A DNA stretch of 6,465 bases from an uncultured Massilia sp. (GTDB lineage: Bacteria > Pseudomonadota > Gammaproteobacteria > Burkholderiales > Burkholderiaceae), in contig CAMPHU010000249.1 in NCBI GenBank assembly GCA_946886065.1, positions 1 to 6,465 on the forward strand, given 5' to 3'. Positions 1 to 6,007 of the stretch are shown here, piece after piece. The notes beneath the pieces were generated by a model that saw only the letters and a program-made list of their open reading frames with translations, did not search any database and was not told the origin of the DNA. Positions within the stretch are counted from its first letter, which is position 1. Every line of letters starts with the position of its first letter. The position numbers were made by a program, and so were the translations under genes.

Positions 1-53
1 GGCATACGAGATACTGATCGGTCTCGTGGGCTCGGGATGTGTATAAGAGACAG
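1..53 (+). other. Illumina Nextera P7/i7 adapter left on the contig end (not genomic)
   Basis: Bases 1-12 match the 3' end of the P7 primer (GGCATACGAGAT). Bases 13-20 (ACTGATCG) sit exactly where the 8-base i7 index belongs. Bases 21-35 are the Nextera read-2 adapter part (GTCTCGTGGGCTCGG), and bases 36-53 are the Tn5 mosaic end without its first A (18 of 19 bases, ending in AAGAGACAG). The block order is that of the standard Nextera index-2 side construct, with one base deleted at the adapter/mosaic-end junction. The index is the one I recall as N727, from memory. Genomic sequence therefore begins at 54, where the transposase cut the library fragment. This is technical sequence and carries no biological function. 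Confidence 0.98.
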
Positions 54-1699
54 TTCTTGCGCAAGGCCAGGATGCGCAGCTGCCCGATCTTGTAGCTGAG
101 GGCCTGGGCCGGCCGGGCGATGTAGCGGTCGACCTCGGCCTCGTTGTCGGCGGGCGGATTGGCGGTGTTGGCGTTGAGGTAGTCGACGGCCTGCTGGCGC
201 GACCAGCCCAGCGCATGGATGCCGGTGTCGACCACCAGCCGCGCGGCGCGGAAGGTCTGCTCGTTGAGGTGGCCGAACAGCGAGAACGGGTCCTGGAAGA
301 AGCCCATGTCCGGGCCCAGGCTTTCGGCATAGGTGGCCCAGCCTTCGCCGAAGGCCGGGAACCAGCCATGGCGCCGGAAGGCGGGCAGTTCGAGTTCCCT
401 GGCGCGCGCCACCTGCAGGTGGTGGCCGGGCAGGCCCTCGTGCAGGGCGATGGTGTCCACCTGCCAGATCGGCCGCGCGCCCACATCCGCCACGTTGACC
501 ACCAGGGCCGCGCTGCGCTGCTCGCTGCCGGCCTCGTAATAGGCGGCCGGCTGGCCGGCGCCCGCCGCCGTCATGGATTTGACCGCCAGGCTGGCGGAGG
601 GCGGCGTGTTCACCACCCTGGCCAGCTTGTTCTCCGCGCGCGCGAGGGCGCGGCGGTAGCGACCCAGCAGCGTCTCGGCGTCGGGGAAGAACAGGCGCGG
701 ATCGGTGCGCGCGAACACCAGGAACCTGGCGGCATCGCCGCGGAAGCCGGTGCGCGGCACCAGCGCCGCCACTTCAAGGCGCAGGCGCGCGACTTCCTTC
801 TGGCCGATCGCGTGGATCTCGGCCGGCGTCAGTTCGGTGGAGGTGGACTGGCGCACCAGCAGGGCGTACCAGGCGGCGCCGTTCGGCAGGCTGGCGGCGC
901 CGATGCTGTCGCGCGCCAGCGGCAGGTAGTCGGTACGCAGGAAGTCTTCCAGCTTGCGCAGGGACGGCGCCGCGCTGTCGTTCAGGGCCGCGGCGCCGGC
1001 CGCCAGCAGTTCTTCGCGCACTTCCGGCGCGACCGACGCGGGGATGCGCTTGAACGGCGCGCCCAGCGCACCGTCTTGCAGGCCTTCGCGCAGGCTGCGC
1101 AGCGCATCCGGCACGCCGCGCACGACAGCCTTGGGCATCGGCCAGCCCGCCTTCAGGCCGGCGCGCAGCTGCTCCACCAGGCCGTCCACGTGGGCAGGCA
1201 GGGCTTTCAGGCGCGCGATATAGGCGCGGTAGTCGTCCTCGCCGGCGAAGGGCATTTGCGCCACCAGCCGGGGCAGCTGCACGTGCAGGCCGTCGTAGGC
1301 GGTGAGCGGCTGCGGGTCGAAGGGAAGGAATGCGCCGGCGGCCAGGCGCTGCTGTTTTTCGAGCACGAACAGCTCGTAGGAGACGAGCGCCTGGCCTTCC
1401 AGGCGGCTGCGGTCGATCTCGCGCGCGGCGTCCAGCATCTCGCGCTCGTGCTCGAGCGCGGCGGCGCGCGCCGCCAGGCTGGTGTCGGAGAGCAGCGCGT
1501 TGTGGCGCTGCTCTCCCAGGCCGGTGGCACGCTCGGGGGCGCGGCGCAGCTGCCATTGCCAGTCGCGTTCGAACAGCTTCCTTGCCTGCTCGGCCGCATT
1601 CACGTTCGCCGTGGCGGGCGTGGGGGGATCGGCATCCGGCCCAGCGGCAGCGCACGCCAGGGGCACGAGCAAGGCAAGGGAAGCGGCCAGGTGGCGCAT
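54..1699 (-). CDS. Secreted DUF885-family protein (putative metal-dependent hydrolase), 3' end missing
   Basis: The frame is open from ATG 1697-1699 to the adapter junction, giving 548 complete codons and no stop, so the C-terminus is missing. The start has GGAG (1705-1708, complement) 5 bases upstream. An N-terminal signal peptide is visible: charged MRH, then a hydrophobic stretch to LACAAAG around residue 20. The cysteine is not in a good lipobox, so a soluble periplasmic or secreted protein is more likely than a lipoprotein. Family marks of DUF885 (Pfam PF05960) are HEGLPGHH at residues 420-427, EGWATYAE at 452-459, and RPAQALSYKIG at 529-539. The His/Glu-rich motif suggests metal binding, but it is not a strict HExxH. 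Members usually run to about 580-610 residues, so roughly 40-60 residues are lost, including the usual end segment after YKIG. The biochemical activity is not established from this sequence; a peptidase-like role is an inference. Transcription is probably monocistronic from the promoter at 1726-1734, divergent from the HAF gene. Confidence 0.93.
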
Positions 1700-1725
1700 G
1701 CGGGCTCCGCGGTTCGGGGCTGGCC

Positions 1726-1734
1726 ATTGTAACA
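1726..1734 (-). promoter_or_regulatory. Extended -10 promoter for the DUF885 gene
   Basis: Read on the minus strand the site is TGTTACAAT: a TG-N extension followed by TACAAT, one mismatch from the sigma-70 -10 consensus. A start point 6-7 bases downstream would fall near 1719 and leave a leader of about 20 bases that includes the GGAG ribosome binding site. No good -35 hexamer lies 16-18 bases upstream, which is usual for extended -10 promoters. The call is by eye. Confidence 0.55.
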
Positions 1735-1840
1735 AGCCCATTGGATGCCATGCGCGCACTAGGGCGGCGATGCCGGGCATTGCGCCATCTGTCGAGCGCC
1801 AAAAAACCAGCCGTGCGCCGCATTTCCACACTGTTGCAGC

Positions 1841-1876
1841 AAAAAATTGCCGCTTGCACGGACTCTTCGAAGCGGC
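1841..1876 (-). terminator. Rho-independent terminator-like hairpin, leftward
   Basis: On the minus strand a perfect 7-bp stem (GCCGCTT / AAGCGGC, plus coordinates 1849-1855 and 1870-1876) closes a 14-base loop and is followed by AATTTTTT (1841-1848). This fits an intrinsic terminator acting on leftward transcription, although the loop is long and two A residues precede the T-run. It lies about 110 bases upstream of the DUF885 promoter, so it would shield that gene from transcription coming from the HAF side, or end a short transcript of its own. Confidence 0.45.
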
Positions 1877-1943
1877 CCGCGTTGCAGTGTCGGCGTTGCG
1901 CGGCATCAGATCGCCTCGGCTCGGACGGCGTAACGTGAGTTCT

Positions 1944-1973
1944 GCGCTCGAGCGCGTAAGGCATTGTTAACAA
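1944..1973. promoter_or_regulatory. Two adjacent palindromes, possible operators
   Basis: GCGCTCGAGCGC (1944-1955) and TTGTTAACAA (1964-1973) are each perfect inverted repeats, 12 and 10 bases long, with 8 bases between them. The second is AT-rich in otherwise GC-rich DNA. They lie about 170-200 bases upstream of the HAF gene start. Dimeric regulators bind sites of this form, but neither matches a consensus I can name, and short palindromes also arise by chance. Confidence 0.25.
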
Positions 1974-2135
1974 ACAGATTCATGTCGACGTGAAAGGATC
2001 TGCGCGGGCGATCGGCGGCCCCGGAGGGCGCGGACAGTGCGCATGTTCGCGGTGCGATGTCGTACCAAGCTCCGTCATGGCGGGCTGGATTTGGCGGCGG
2101 GCGCGCCAGCGTGCAGCCTGCCGCCGTCAACTACT

Positions 2136-2140
2136 GGAGG
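2136..2140 (+). promoter_or_regulatory. Ribosome binding site that fixes the HAF gene start
   Basis: GGAGG lies 5 bases before ATG 2146-2148. The frame stays open upstream to a GTG at 1990, but that start has no comparable Shine-Dalgarno sequence and would bury the clear signal peptide 52 residues inside the protein. This site decides for 2146. Confidence 0.85.
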
Positions 2141-2145
2141 TTGTC

Positions 2146-3318
2146 ATGCAAGCGCGTAAACCTGTTTCCCTGTTTTTGCTGTCGCTCACCCTGGCCCTGG
2201 CCAATGCCGCCTGGGCCGCCACCCCCGAGTACCGGGTCACGATCGTGGGCCCCCGCGACAGCTTTGCCACCGACATCAACAACGCGGGCGCCGTGGTCGG
2301 CTTCGTTCCGCGCAGTCCCGGTTCCGACGCCTTCCGCGCCTTCGTCAACCGGGGCAAGGGCATCGTCTACCTTGACCGGCTGGGCAGGTCCAGCATCGCG
2401 GTGGCCATCAACGACAAGGGTGTCGTACTCGGCAACTGGACAGACGCCAGCGGCCTGCAGCGCGGCTTCCTGTATTGCCACGGCAGGCAACGCGACATCG
2501 GCGGCATCGGCAGCGGCTTGACCAACTATACCGACATCAACAATGCCGGCTACGCGACCGCGTTCGCCACCGTGACGCCTTTCGGCAATCCACGCGGCTT
2601 CCTGCGCGCGCCGAACGGCACGCTCCGGGACATCGGCAGCCTCCCGGCCGATCCCCAGGGCACCCAGGCGTATGCGCTCAACAACCGGAACCAGATCACC
2701 GGGCAATCCGGGTTGTTCATCCCGCCGAACCCGCCCCTGCGCGCCTTCATCTGGACCAAGGGGGTGATGCGCGACCTGGGCGACTTCGGCGGCGCTCCCA
2801 ATTCGGGCGACGCGATCAACGACCGCGGGCAGGTCGCCGGCACCGCGGAGCTGCCGTTCGACATCCACCAAAAGGCCGCCTTCCTGTACACCCACGGCCG
2901 CCTGATCAAGCTCGATGACCGGCCGGACAACGTACCCCAGTTCACCACGTCGACCGGCATCAACAACCGCGGCCATGTCGTCGGCACCAGCGACCGCCTG
3001 TCCGGCTTCATCTATCGCGGCCGCCGGATGGAGAGCCTGAATGCGCTGATCGACCCCAGGCTGGGATGGAACATCCACGCCCCGCAGGCCATCAACGACG
3101 CCGGCCAGATCGCGGCCAACGCCACCCGCAACGGGGTGCAGTATGCCGTGCGCCTCGACCTGATCCGCAAGAGCGCCGAGTCGGCGCCGCAAGTGGATGA
3201 GAACGACCACGAGGCCGGAGCGATCGTCCAGCCGATGTCGCCGCAAGATGCGGAGGCGGATGCCAGGGCCGAAGCGGAGGCGCAGGCGCGCGAGCTGGCG
3301 CAGCCGGTGCGGCAGTAA
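2146..3318 (+). CDS. Secreted HAF-repeat protein, predicted seven-bladed beta-propeller
   Basis: The product has 390 residues, exported by a classical signal peptide (residues 1-24, cleavage after AWA). The body holds seven repeats whose cores are DINNAG (43), AINDKG (87), DINNAG (130), ALNNRN (177), AINDRG (223), GINNRG (271) and AINDAG (315), spaced 43-48 residues apart. Between the cores are partner motifs such as RGFLY, RAFIW and AAFLY, and the stretch GVMRDLGDFGG typical of extracellular HAF repeats (TIGR02913). Seven such units suggest a closed beta-propeller, which is an inference. Residues 341-390 form a non-repeat tail rich in Ala, Glu and Asp, with no PEP-CTERM or LPXTG sorting signal. 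No catalytic residues are recognisable and the function is unknown; binding to a ligand or the cell surface is possible. The gene stands alone, converging on prmC, and shares no operon with its neighbours. Confidence 0.9.
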   Translation: MQARKPVSLFLLSLTLALANAAWAATPEYRVTIVGPRDSFATDINNAGAVVGFVPRSPGSDAFRAFVNRGKGIVYLDRLGRSSIAVAINDKGVVLGNWTDASGLQRGFLYCHGRQRDIGGIGSGLTNYTDINNAGYATAFATVTPFGNPRGFLRAPNGTLRDIGSLPADPQGTQAYALNNRNQITGQSGLFIPPNPPLRAFIWTKGVMRDLGDFGGAPNSGDAINDRGQVAGTAELPFDIHQKAAFLYTHGRLIKLDDRPDNVPQFTTSTGINNRGHVVGTSDRLSGFIYRGRRMESLNALIDPRLGWNIHAPQAINDAGQIAANATRNGVQYAVRLDLIRKSAESAPQVDENDHEAGAIVQPMSPQDAEADARAEAEAQARELAQPVRQ

Positions 3319-3345
3319 ATGCGCCGAGGGGCCTGTTGCCGCCGG

Positions 3346-3366
3346 CAGCGGGACCGCCGTCCGCTG
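3346..3366. terminator. Hairpin between convergent genes, possible weak bidirectional terminator
   Basis: CAGCGGGAC (3346-3354) pairs with GTCCGCTG (3359-3366), giving 8 base pairs with one bulged G and a CGCC loop. It lies 27 bases past the HAF stop codon and directly abuts the prmC stop codon. Neither strand has a T-run after the stem, so any termination here would be weak or Rho-assisted. Confidence 0.35.
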
Positions 3367-4218
3367 TTATCCGGTCAGGTCCTGGATGCCGCAGCGCCCC
3401 CCGCTGACGCGCTCGATGCCTGCCAGGTCGCGCCAGCTCTGGACCTCGGTGAAGCCGCGCGCGGCCAGCAGGGCGCGCACGGCTTCGGCCTGGTCGTAGC
3501 CGTGTTCGAGCAGCAGCCAGCCGCCCGGTTCCAGGTGGGCGCAAGCGCCGTCGACGATGATGCGCAGGGCGGACAAGCCGTCCGCATGGTCGGTGAGGGC
3601 GCCGGTGGGCTCGAAGCGCAGGTCGCCTTCGCTCAGGTGGCGGTCGCCCGATGCGATGTAGGGCGGGTTGGAAGCGATCAGGTCGAAGCGTTCTTCGCCC
3701 AGCGCCGCATACCAGTCGCTGCGCAGGAAGCGCACGCGGGCGCCGTTGGCGGCAGCGTTGGCTTGTGCGATGTCCAGCGCGGCATCGCTGACGTCGAGGG
3801 CGGTGACTGTTGCGTCGGGCCGCGTGTGGGCCAGTGCGACCGCGATGGCGCCGCTGCCGGTGCCCATGTCGAGCAGGCGGGCGCGCGGCGCCAGGCGTGC
3901 CAAAGCCAGTTCGACGATCAGTTCGGTATCGGGACGGGGGATCAAGACGGCCGGACTCACCCGGAACGGCAGCCCGAAGAATTCGCGTTCGCCGACGATG
4001 TAGGCGATCGGTTCGCCGTCCAGGCGACGCTGCACCAGGCCGGCAAGCGTGCCCGCCTCTTCGCTAGTGAGTGCCCGCTCCGCCTGCGTGATCAGGGCCA
4101 CGCGCGGCAGCTGCAGGGCATGGCACAGCAGGATGCGGTTCTCCAGCGGGCCGAGCGGCAGGTCCTTCTGCAGCTGTCCCAGGGTCGCGCCGGGCTGGAT
4201 CATGCCTGTGTCGTTCAT
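3367..4218 (-). CDS. prmC: Peptide chain release factor N5-glutamine methyltransferase
   Basis: PrmC (HemK) transfers a methyl group from S-adenosylmethionine to the glutamine of the GGQ motif in RF1 and RF2, which speeds peptide release; it acts in the cytosol. The 283-residue product has the family's usual length and motifs: an N-terminal helical domain (about 1-75) that binds the release factor, GEREF at 76-80, IPRPDTE at 93-99, the SAM-binding loop DMGTGSGAIA at 117-126, the acidic residue D142 at the end of the second strand, and the substrate-glutamine motif NPPY at 184-187. The start is placed 3 bases after the dsbB stop codon, with no strong Shine-Dalgarno, which suggests translational coupling; the internal Met6 (4201-4203) is an alternative. 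Its substrate RF1 is encoded two genes upstream. It is the last gene of the leftward cluster visible here. Confidence 0.96.
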   Translation of the reverse strand: MNDTGMIQPGATLGQLQKDLPLGPLENRILLCHALQLPRVALITQAERALTSEEAGTLAGLVQRRLDGEPIAYIVGEREFFGLPFRVSPAVLIPRPDTELIVELALARLAPRARLLDMGTGSGAIAVALAHTRPDATVTALDVSDAALDIAQANAAANGARVRFLRSDWYAALGEERFDLIASNPPYIASGDRHLSEGDLRFEPTGALTDHADGLSALRIIVDGACAHLEPGGWLLLEHGYDQAEAVRALLAARGFTEVQSWRDLAGIERVSGGRCGIQDLTG

Positions 4219-4221
4219 CGG

Positions 4222-4698
4222 TCATGCCGGTTTTTTACGCACCAGCACCCAGACCAGCAGCACGGTCAGGGCCACGAACCACACCGCCGACCACTGCGGA
4301 ATCGCCAGGCCCAGCACGGTGTCGGTGGCGCCTTCGCACAGGCCGTCGGCGCGGAACAGCCAGGGCAGGTATTCGGCTGTGGGGATCTTGTTGAGCATGG
4401 TCTCCATCGGGTCGATCCCGCAGGAGAAGCCCGGGTTGGCGATCACGTACAAATGCTTGCCGACCGCGTACAGGCCGCCCAGCGCCGCCATCAGCGCCAG
4501 GATCGTGCCTTCGCGGACCTTGCCGCTGATGGCCGACACCAGGGCGCACACGCCGATGGCCAGGAACATGTAGCGCTGGATCACGCACAGCGGGCAGGGC
4601 CGCATTTCCATGATGTGCTGCAGGTAGAGGGCGACGGCGATCAGCGCGAAGCAGATCGAGGAAACGGCGAACAGGACCTGGCGGGAAGTCGGGAGCAT
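4222..4698 (-). CDS. dsbB: Disulfide bond formation protein B (quinone-linked DsbA oxidase)
   Basis: DsbB is an inner-membrane protein that reoxidises periplasmic DsbA and passes the electrons to quinone. The 158-residue product has four hydrophobic segments (about 8-27, 41-59, 66-85 and 137-154). The first active cysteine pair is CPLC at 35-38, followed by Arg42 at the spacing of the quinone-contacting Arg48 of E. coli DsbB. The second pair, C93 and C121, lies in the long periplasmic loop. The PQW motif before the last membrane segment (134-136) is kept. It is a little shorter than the 176-residue E. coli protein, as is common in betaproteobacteria. A weak Shine-Dalgarno (GAGAAAG) stands about 6 bases before ATG 4696-4698. 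It lies between prfA and prmC, with 133 bases before it and 3 after, so it may have its own promoter or share the hemA-prfA transcript. Confidence 0.95.
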   Translation of the reverse strand: MLPTSRQVLFAVSSICFALIAVALYLQHIMEMRPCPLCVIQRYMFLAIGVCALVSAISGKVREGTILALMAALGGLYAVGKHLYVIANPGFSCGIDPMETMLNKIPTAEYLPWLFRADGLCEGATDTVLGLAIPQWSAVWFVALTVLLVWVLVRKKPA

Positions 4699-4831
4699 GC
4701 GGTGCTTTCTCTAATGGCTGGTTCAGACAGGGAGCGGGGGCATTCTCGCACGAACCCGGCGCGTCTGCCCGTCCATATTTTCAGTCTGGCAACTTAACCT
4801 TTGCTTAACACATTGCTTCGCTTCGCCCGGA
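4699..4831. other. Gap between prfA and dsbB with a tandem CTTAAC repeat
   Basis: This 133-base stretch is the longest gap inside the leftward cluster. CTTAAC occurs at 4793-4798 and again at 4804-4809, an 11-base period or about one helical turn, in a short AT-rich patch (about 4775-4812). No hairpin with a T-run follows prfA, so read-through into dsbB is likely. The AT-rich patch could hold a dsbB promoter or operator, but I could not fit a convincing -35/-10 pair. Confidence 0.35.
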
Positions 4832-5908
4832 TCAATCGCCCAGCGCCGCCAGCTGCTCGGCCTGGTGCTCGGCGGACAACGCATTGGTCAGGTCGGACAG
4901 GTCGCCGTCCATGATCATGTCGAGCTTGTACAGGGTCAGGTTGATGCGGTGGTCGGTCAGGCGCCCCTGCGGGAAGTTGTAGGTGCGGATGCGTTCGCTG
5001 CGGTCGCCCGAGCCGATCAGGCTCTTGCGGGTGGCGGCTTCCTTCGACTGCTGCTCGCGAAGCTGCACGTCCTTGATGCGCGCGGCCAGCACCTTCAGGG
5101 CCTGGGCCTTGTTCTTGTGCTGGCTGCGGTCGTCCTGGCACTCGACCACGATGCCCGTGGGGAGATGGGTGATGCGCACCGCCGAATCGGTCTTGTTGAT
5201 GTGCTGGCCGCCCGCGCCCGAGGCGCGGTAGGTATCGATGCGCAGGTCGGCCGGGTTGATGTTGACGTCCTCGACCTCGTCCGCCTCCGGCATCACCGCC
5301 ACCGTGCAGGCCGAGGTGTGGATGCGGCCCTGGGTCTCGGTGGCCGGCACGCGCTGCACGCGGTGGCCGCCGGATTCGAACTTGAGCTTCGAATACACGC
5401 CGTTGCCGATGATGCGGGCGATGACTTCGCGGTAGCCGCCCAGGTCCGAGGATGATTCCGACACGATCTCGACCTGCCAGCGGTTGCGTTCGGCGAAGCG
5501 GGTGTACATGCGCAGCAGGTCGCCGGCGAACAGGGCCGACTCGTCGCCGCCGGTGCCGGCGCGGATCTCGAGGAAGATGTTGCGCTCGTCGTTGGCGTCC
5601 TTCGGCAGCAGCATTTTCTGCAGGTCCAGCTCCAGCTCCGCCAGGCGGCCTTTCGCGGATTCGATCTCTTCCTGCGCGAACTCCTTCATTTCCGGATCCG
5701 CCAGCAGTTCCTGGGCCGCCGCGATGTCGCCCAGCGCCTTCTGGTACTCGTGGTAGAGCGCGACCAGCGGCGACAGCTCGGCGTGCTCGCGGGTGAGCTT
5801 GCGGTAGTTGTCCATGTTCGCGGTGGCGCCCTCGTGCGAGAGCAGTTCGTCCACTTCGACGAGGCGGTTGGCAAGTTGGTCCAGCTTGGCCAGCATGGAA
5901 GGTTTCAT
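4832..5908 (-). CDS. prfA: Peptide chain release factor 1 (RF1)
   Basis: RF1 recognises UAA and UAG in the ribosomal A site and triggers hydrolysis of peptidyl-tRNA. The 358-residue product has the expected length (E. coli 360). The stop-codon reading tripeptide PAT is at 188-190, the form specific to RF1 (RF2 has SPF), and the catalytic GGQ is at 233-235 within [15 protein letters not shown], with Gln235 as the PrmC target. An N-terminal coiled domain covers about 1-110. The start is placed at ATG 5906-5908 because the protein then begins MKPSMLAKL, as in close homologues, and a GGGA lies 6 bases upstream. The frame stays open 29 codons further upstream (to 5995), including an ATG at 5945-5947 that would add [13 protein letters not shown]; this is judged unlikely. 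The gene follows hemA after 99 bases. It ends with TGA, which RF1 does not read, so its own termination depends on RF2. Confidence 0.97.
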   Translation of the reverse strand: MKPSMLAKLDQLANRLVEVDELLSHEGATANMDNYRKLTREHAELSPLVALYHEYQKALGDIAAAQELLADPEMKEFAQEEIESAKGRLAELELDLQKMLLPKDANDERNIFLEIRAGTGGDESALFAGDLLRMYTRFAERNRWQVEIVSESSSDLGGYREVIARIIGNGVYSKLKFESGGHRVQRVPATETQGRIHTSACTVAVMPEADEVEDVNINPADLRIDTYRASGAGGQHINKTDSAVRITHLPTGIVVECQDDRSQHKNKAQALKVLAARIKDVQLREQQSKEAATRKSLIGSGDRSERIRTYNFPQGRLTDHRINLTLYKLDMIMDGDLSDLTNALSAEHQAEQLAALGD

Positions 5909-5944
5909 ACGGATTCCCGGAACAAGAACATCAAAGAGATCGGA

Positions 5945-5967
5945 CATGCGCCGCAGGATGCGGCATG
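5945..5967. repeat. Inverted repeat (hairpin) between hemA and prfA
   Basis: CATGC (5945-5949) pairs with GCATG (5963-5967), and CGCA (5952-5955) with TGCG (5959-5962), leaving a GGA loop and a 2-base bulge: 9 base pairs. An alternative fold is GCCGCA/TGCGGC (5950-5955 with 5959-5964). On the minus strand it is followed by a loosely T-rich stretch (TCTTTGATGTTCTTG) but not a clean T-run, so it is not a standard terminator. It could tune read-through from hemA to prfA or RNA stability. Confidence 0.4.
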
Positions 5968-6007
5968 CGGGCAGGCGCCCCGGCGGGACGCGCAAGGAGA
6001 AGCGGCG

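Larger units (their letters stand above)
1700..2145. other. 446-base intergenic region between divergent genes
   Basis: No convincing protein or RNA gene was found. The region holds the DUF885 promoter (1726-1734), two A6 runs on the plus strand (1801-1806 and 1841-1846), a leftward terminator-like hairpin (1841-1876), two perfect palindromes (1944-1955 and 1964-1973), and the HAF ribosome binding site (2136-2140). The stretch 1985-2135 is GC-rich and shows no recognisable site. I could not find a convincing -35/-10 pair for the rightward HAF gene. Open frames crossing the region look like GC-driven chance frames. Confidence 0.7.

Noticed and set aside
36..53. Tn5 mosaic end as evidence of a natural Tn5 transposon
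   Set aside because: It is attached to the P7 primer, index and Nextera adapter in the library order, so it is a library-preparation artefact.
215..1732. A 505-codon open frame on the plus strand
   Set aside because: It is codon-aligned antisense to the DUF885 gene, which has a signal peptide and family motifs. In GC-rich genes the codons TTA, CTA and TCA are rare, so the opposite strand stays open by chance. The translation is low-complexity and rich in Arg, Gly and Gln.
1853..1870. Possible sigma-54 promoter (TTGCACGG...)
   Set aside because: The -24 half is near consensus, but the -12 element is missing at the required distance.
774..1973. A 399-codon minus-strand frame overlapping the DUF885 gene and extending into the intergenic region
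   Set aside because: It is extremely rich in Ala, Arg and Pro and conflicts with the motif-supported frame. It has no ribosome binding site at its first ATG.
1990..2145. A 52-residue N-terminal extension of the HAF protein from GTG 1990
   Set aside because: GGAGG precedes ATG 2146 at ideal spacing, and a typical signal peptide starts there.
2131..3246. A 371-codon minus-strand frame antisense to the HAF gene
   Set aside because: The plus strand has a signal peptide, a strong ribosome binding site and seven repeats; the antisense frame shows only compositional bias.
3319..4797. A 492-codon open frame on the plus strand across prmC and dsbB
   Set aside because: It is codon-aligned antisense to both genes, each identified by catalytic motifs. 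Its translation has no recognisable family.
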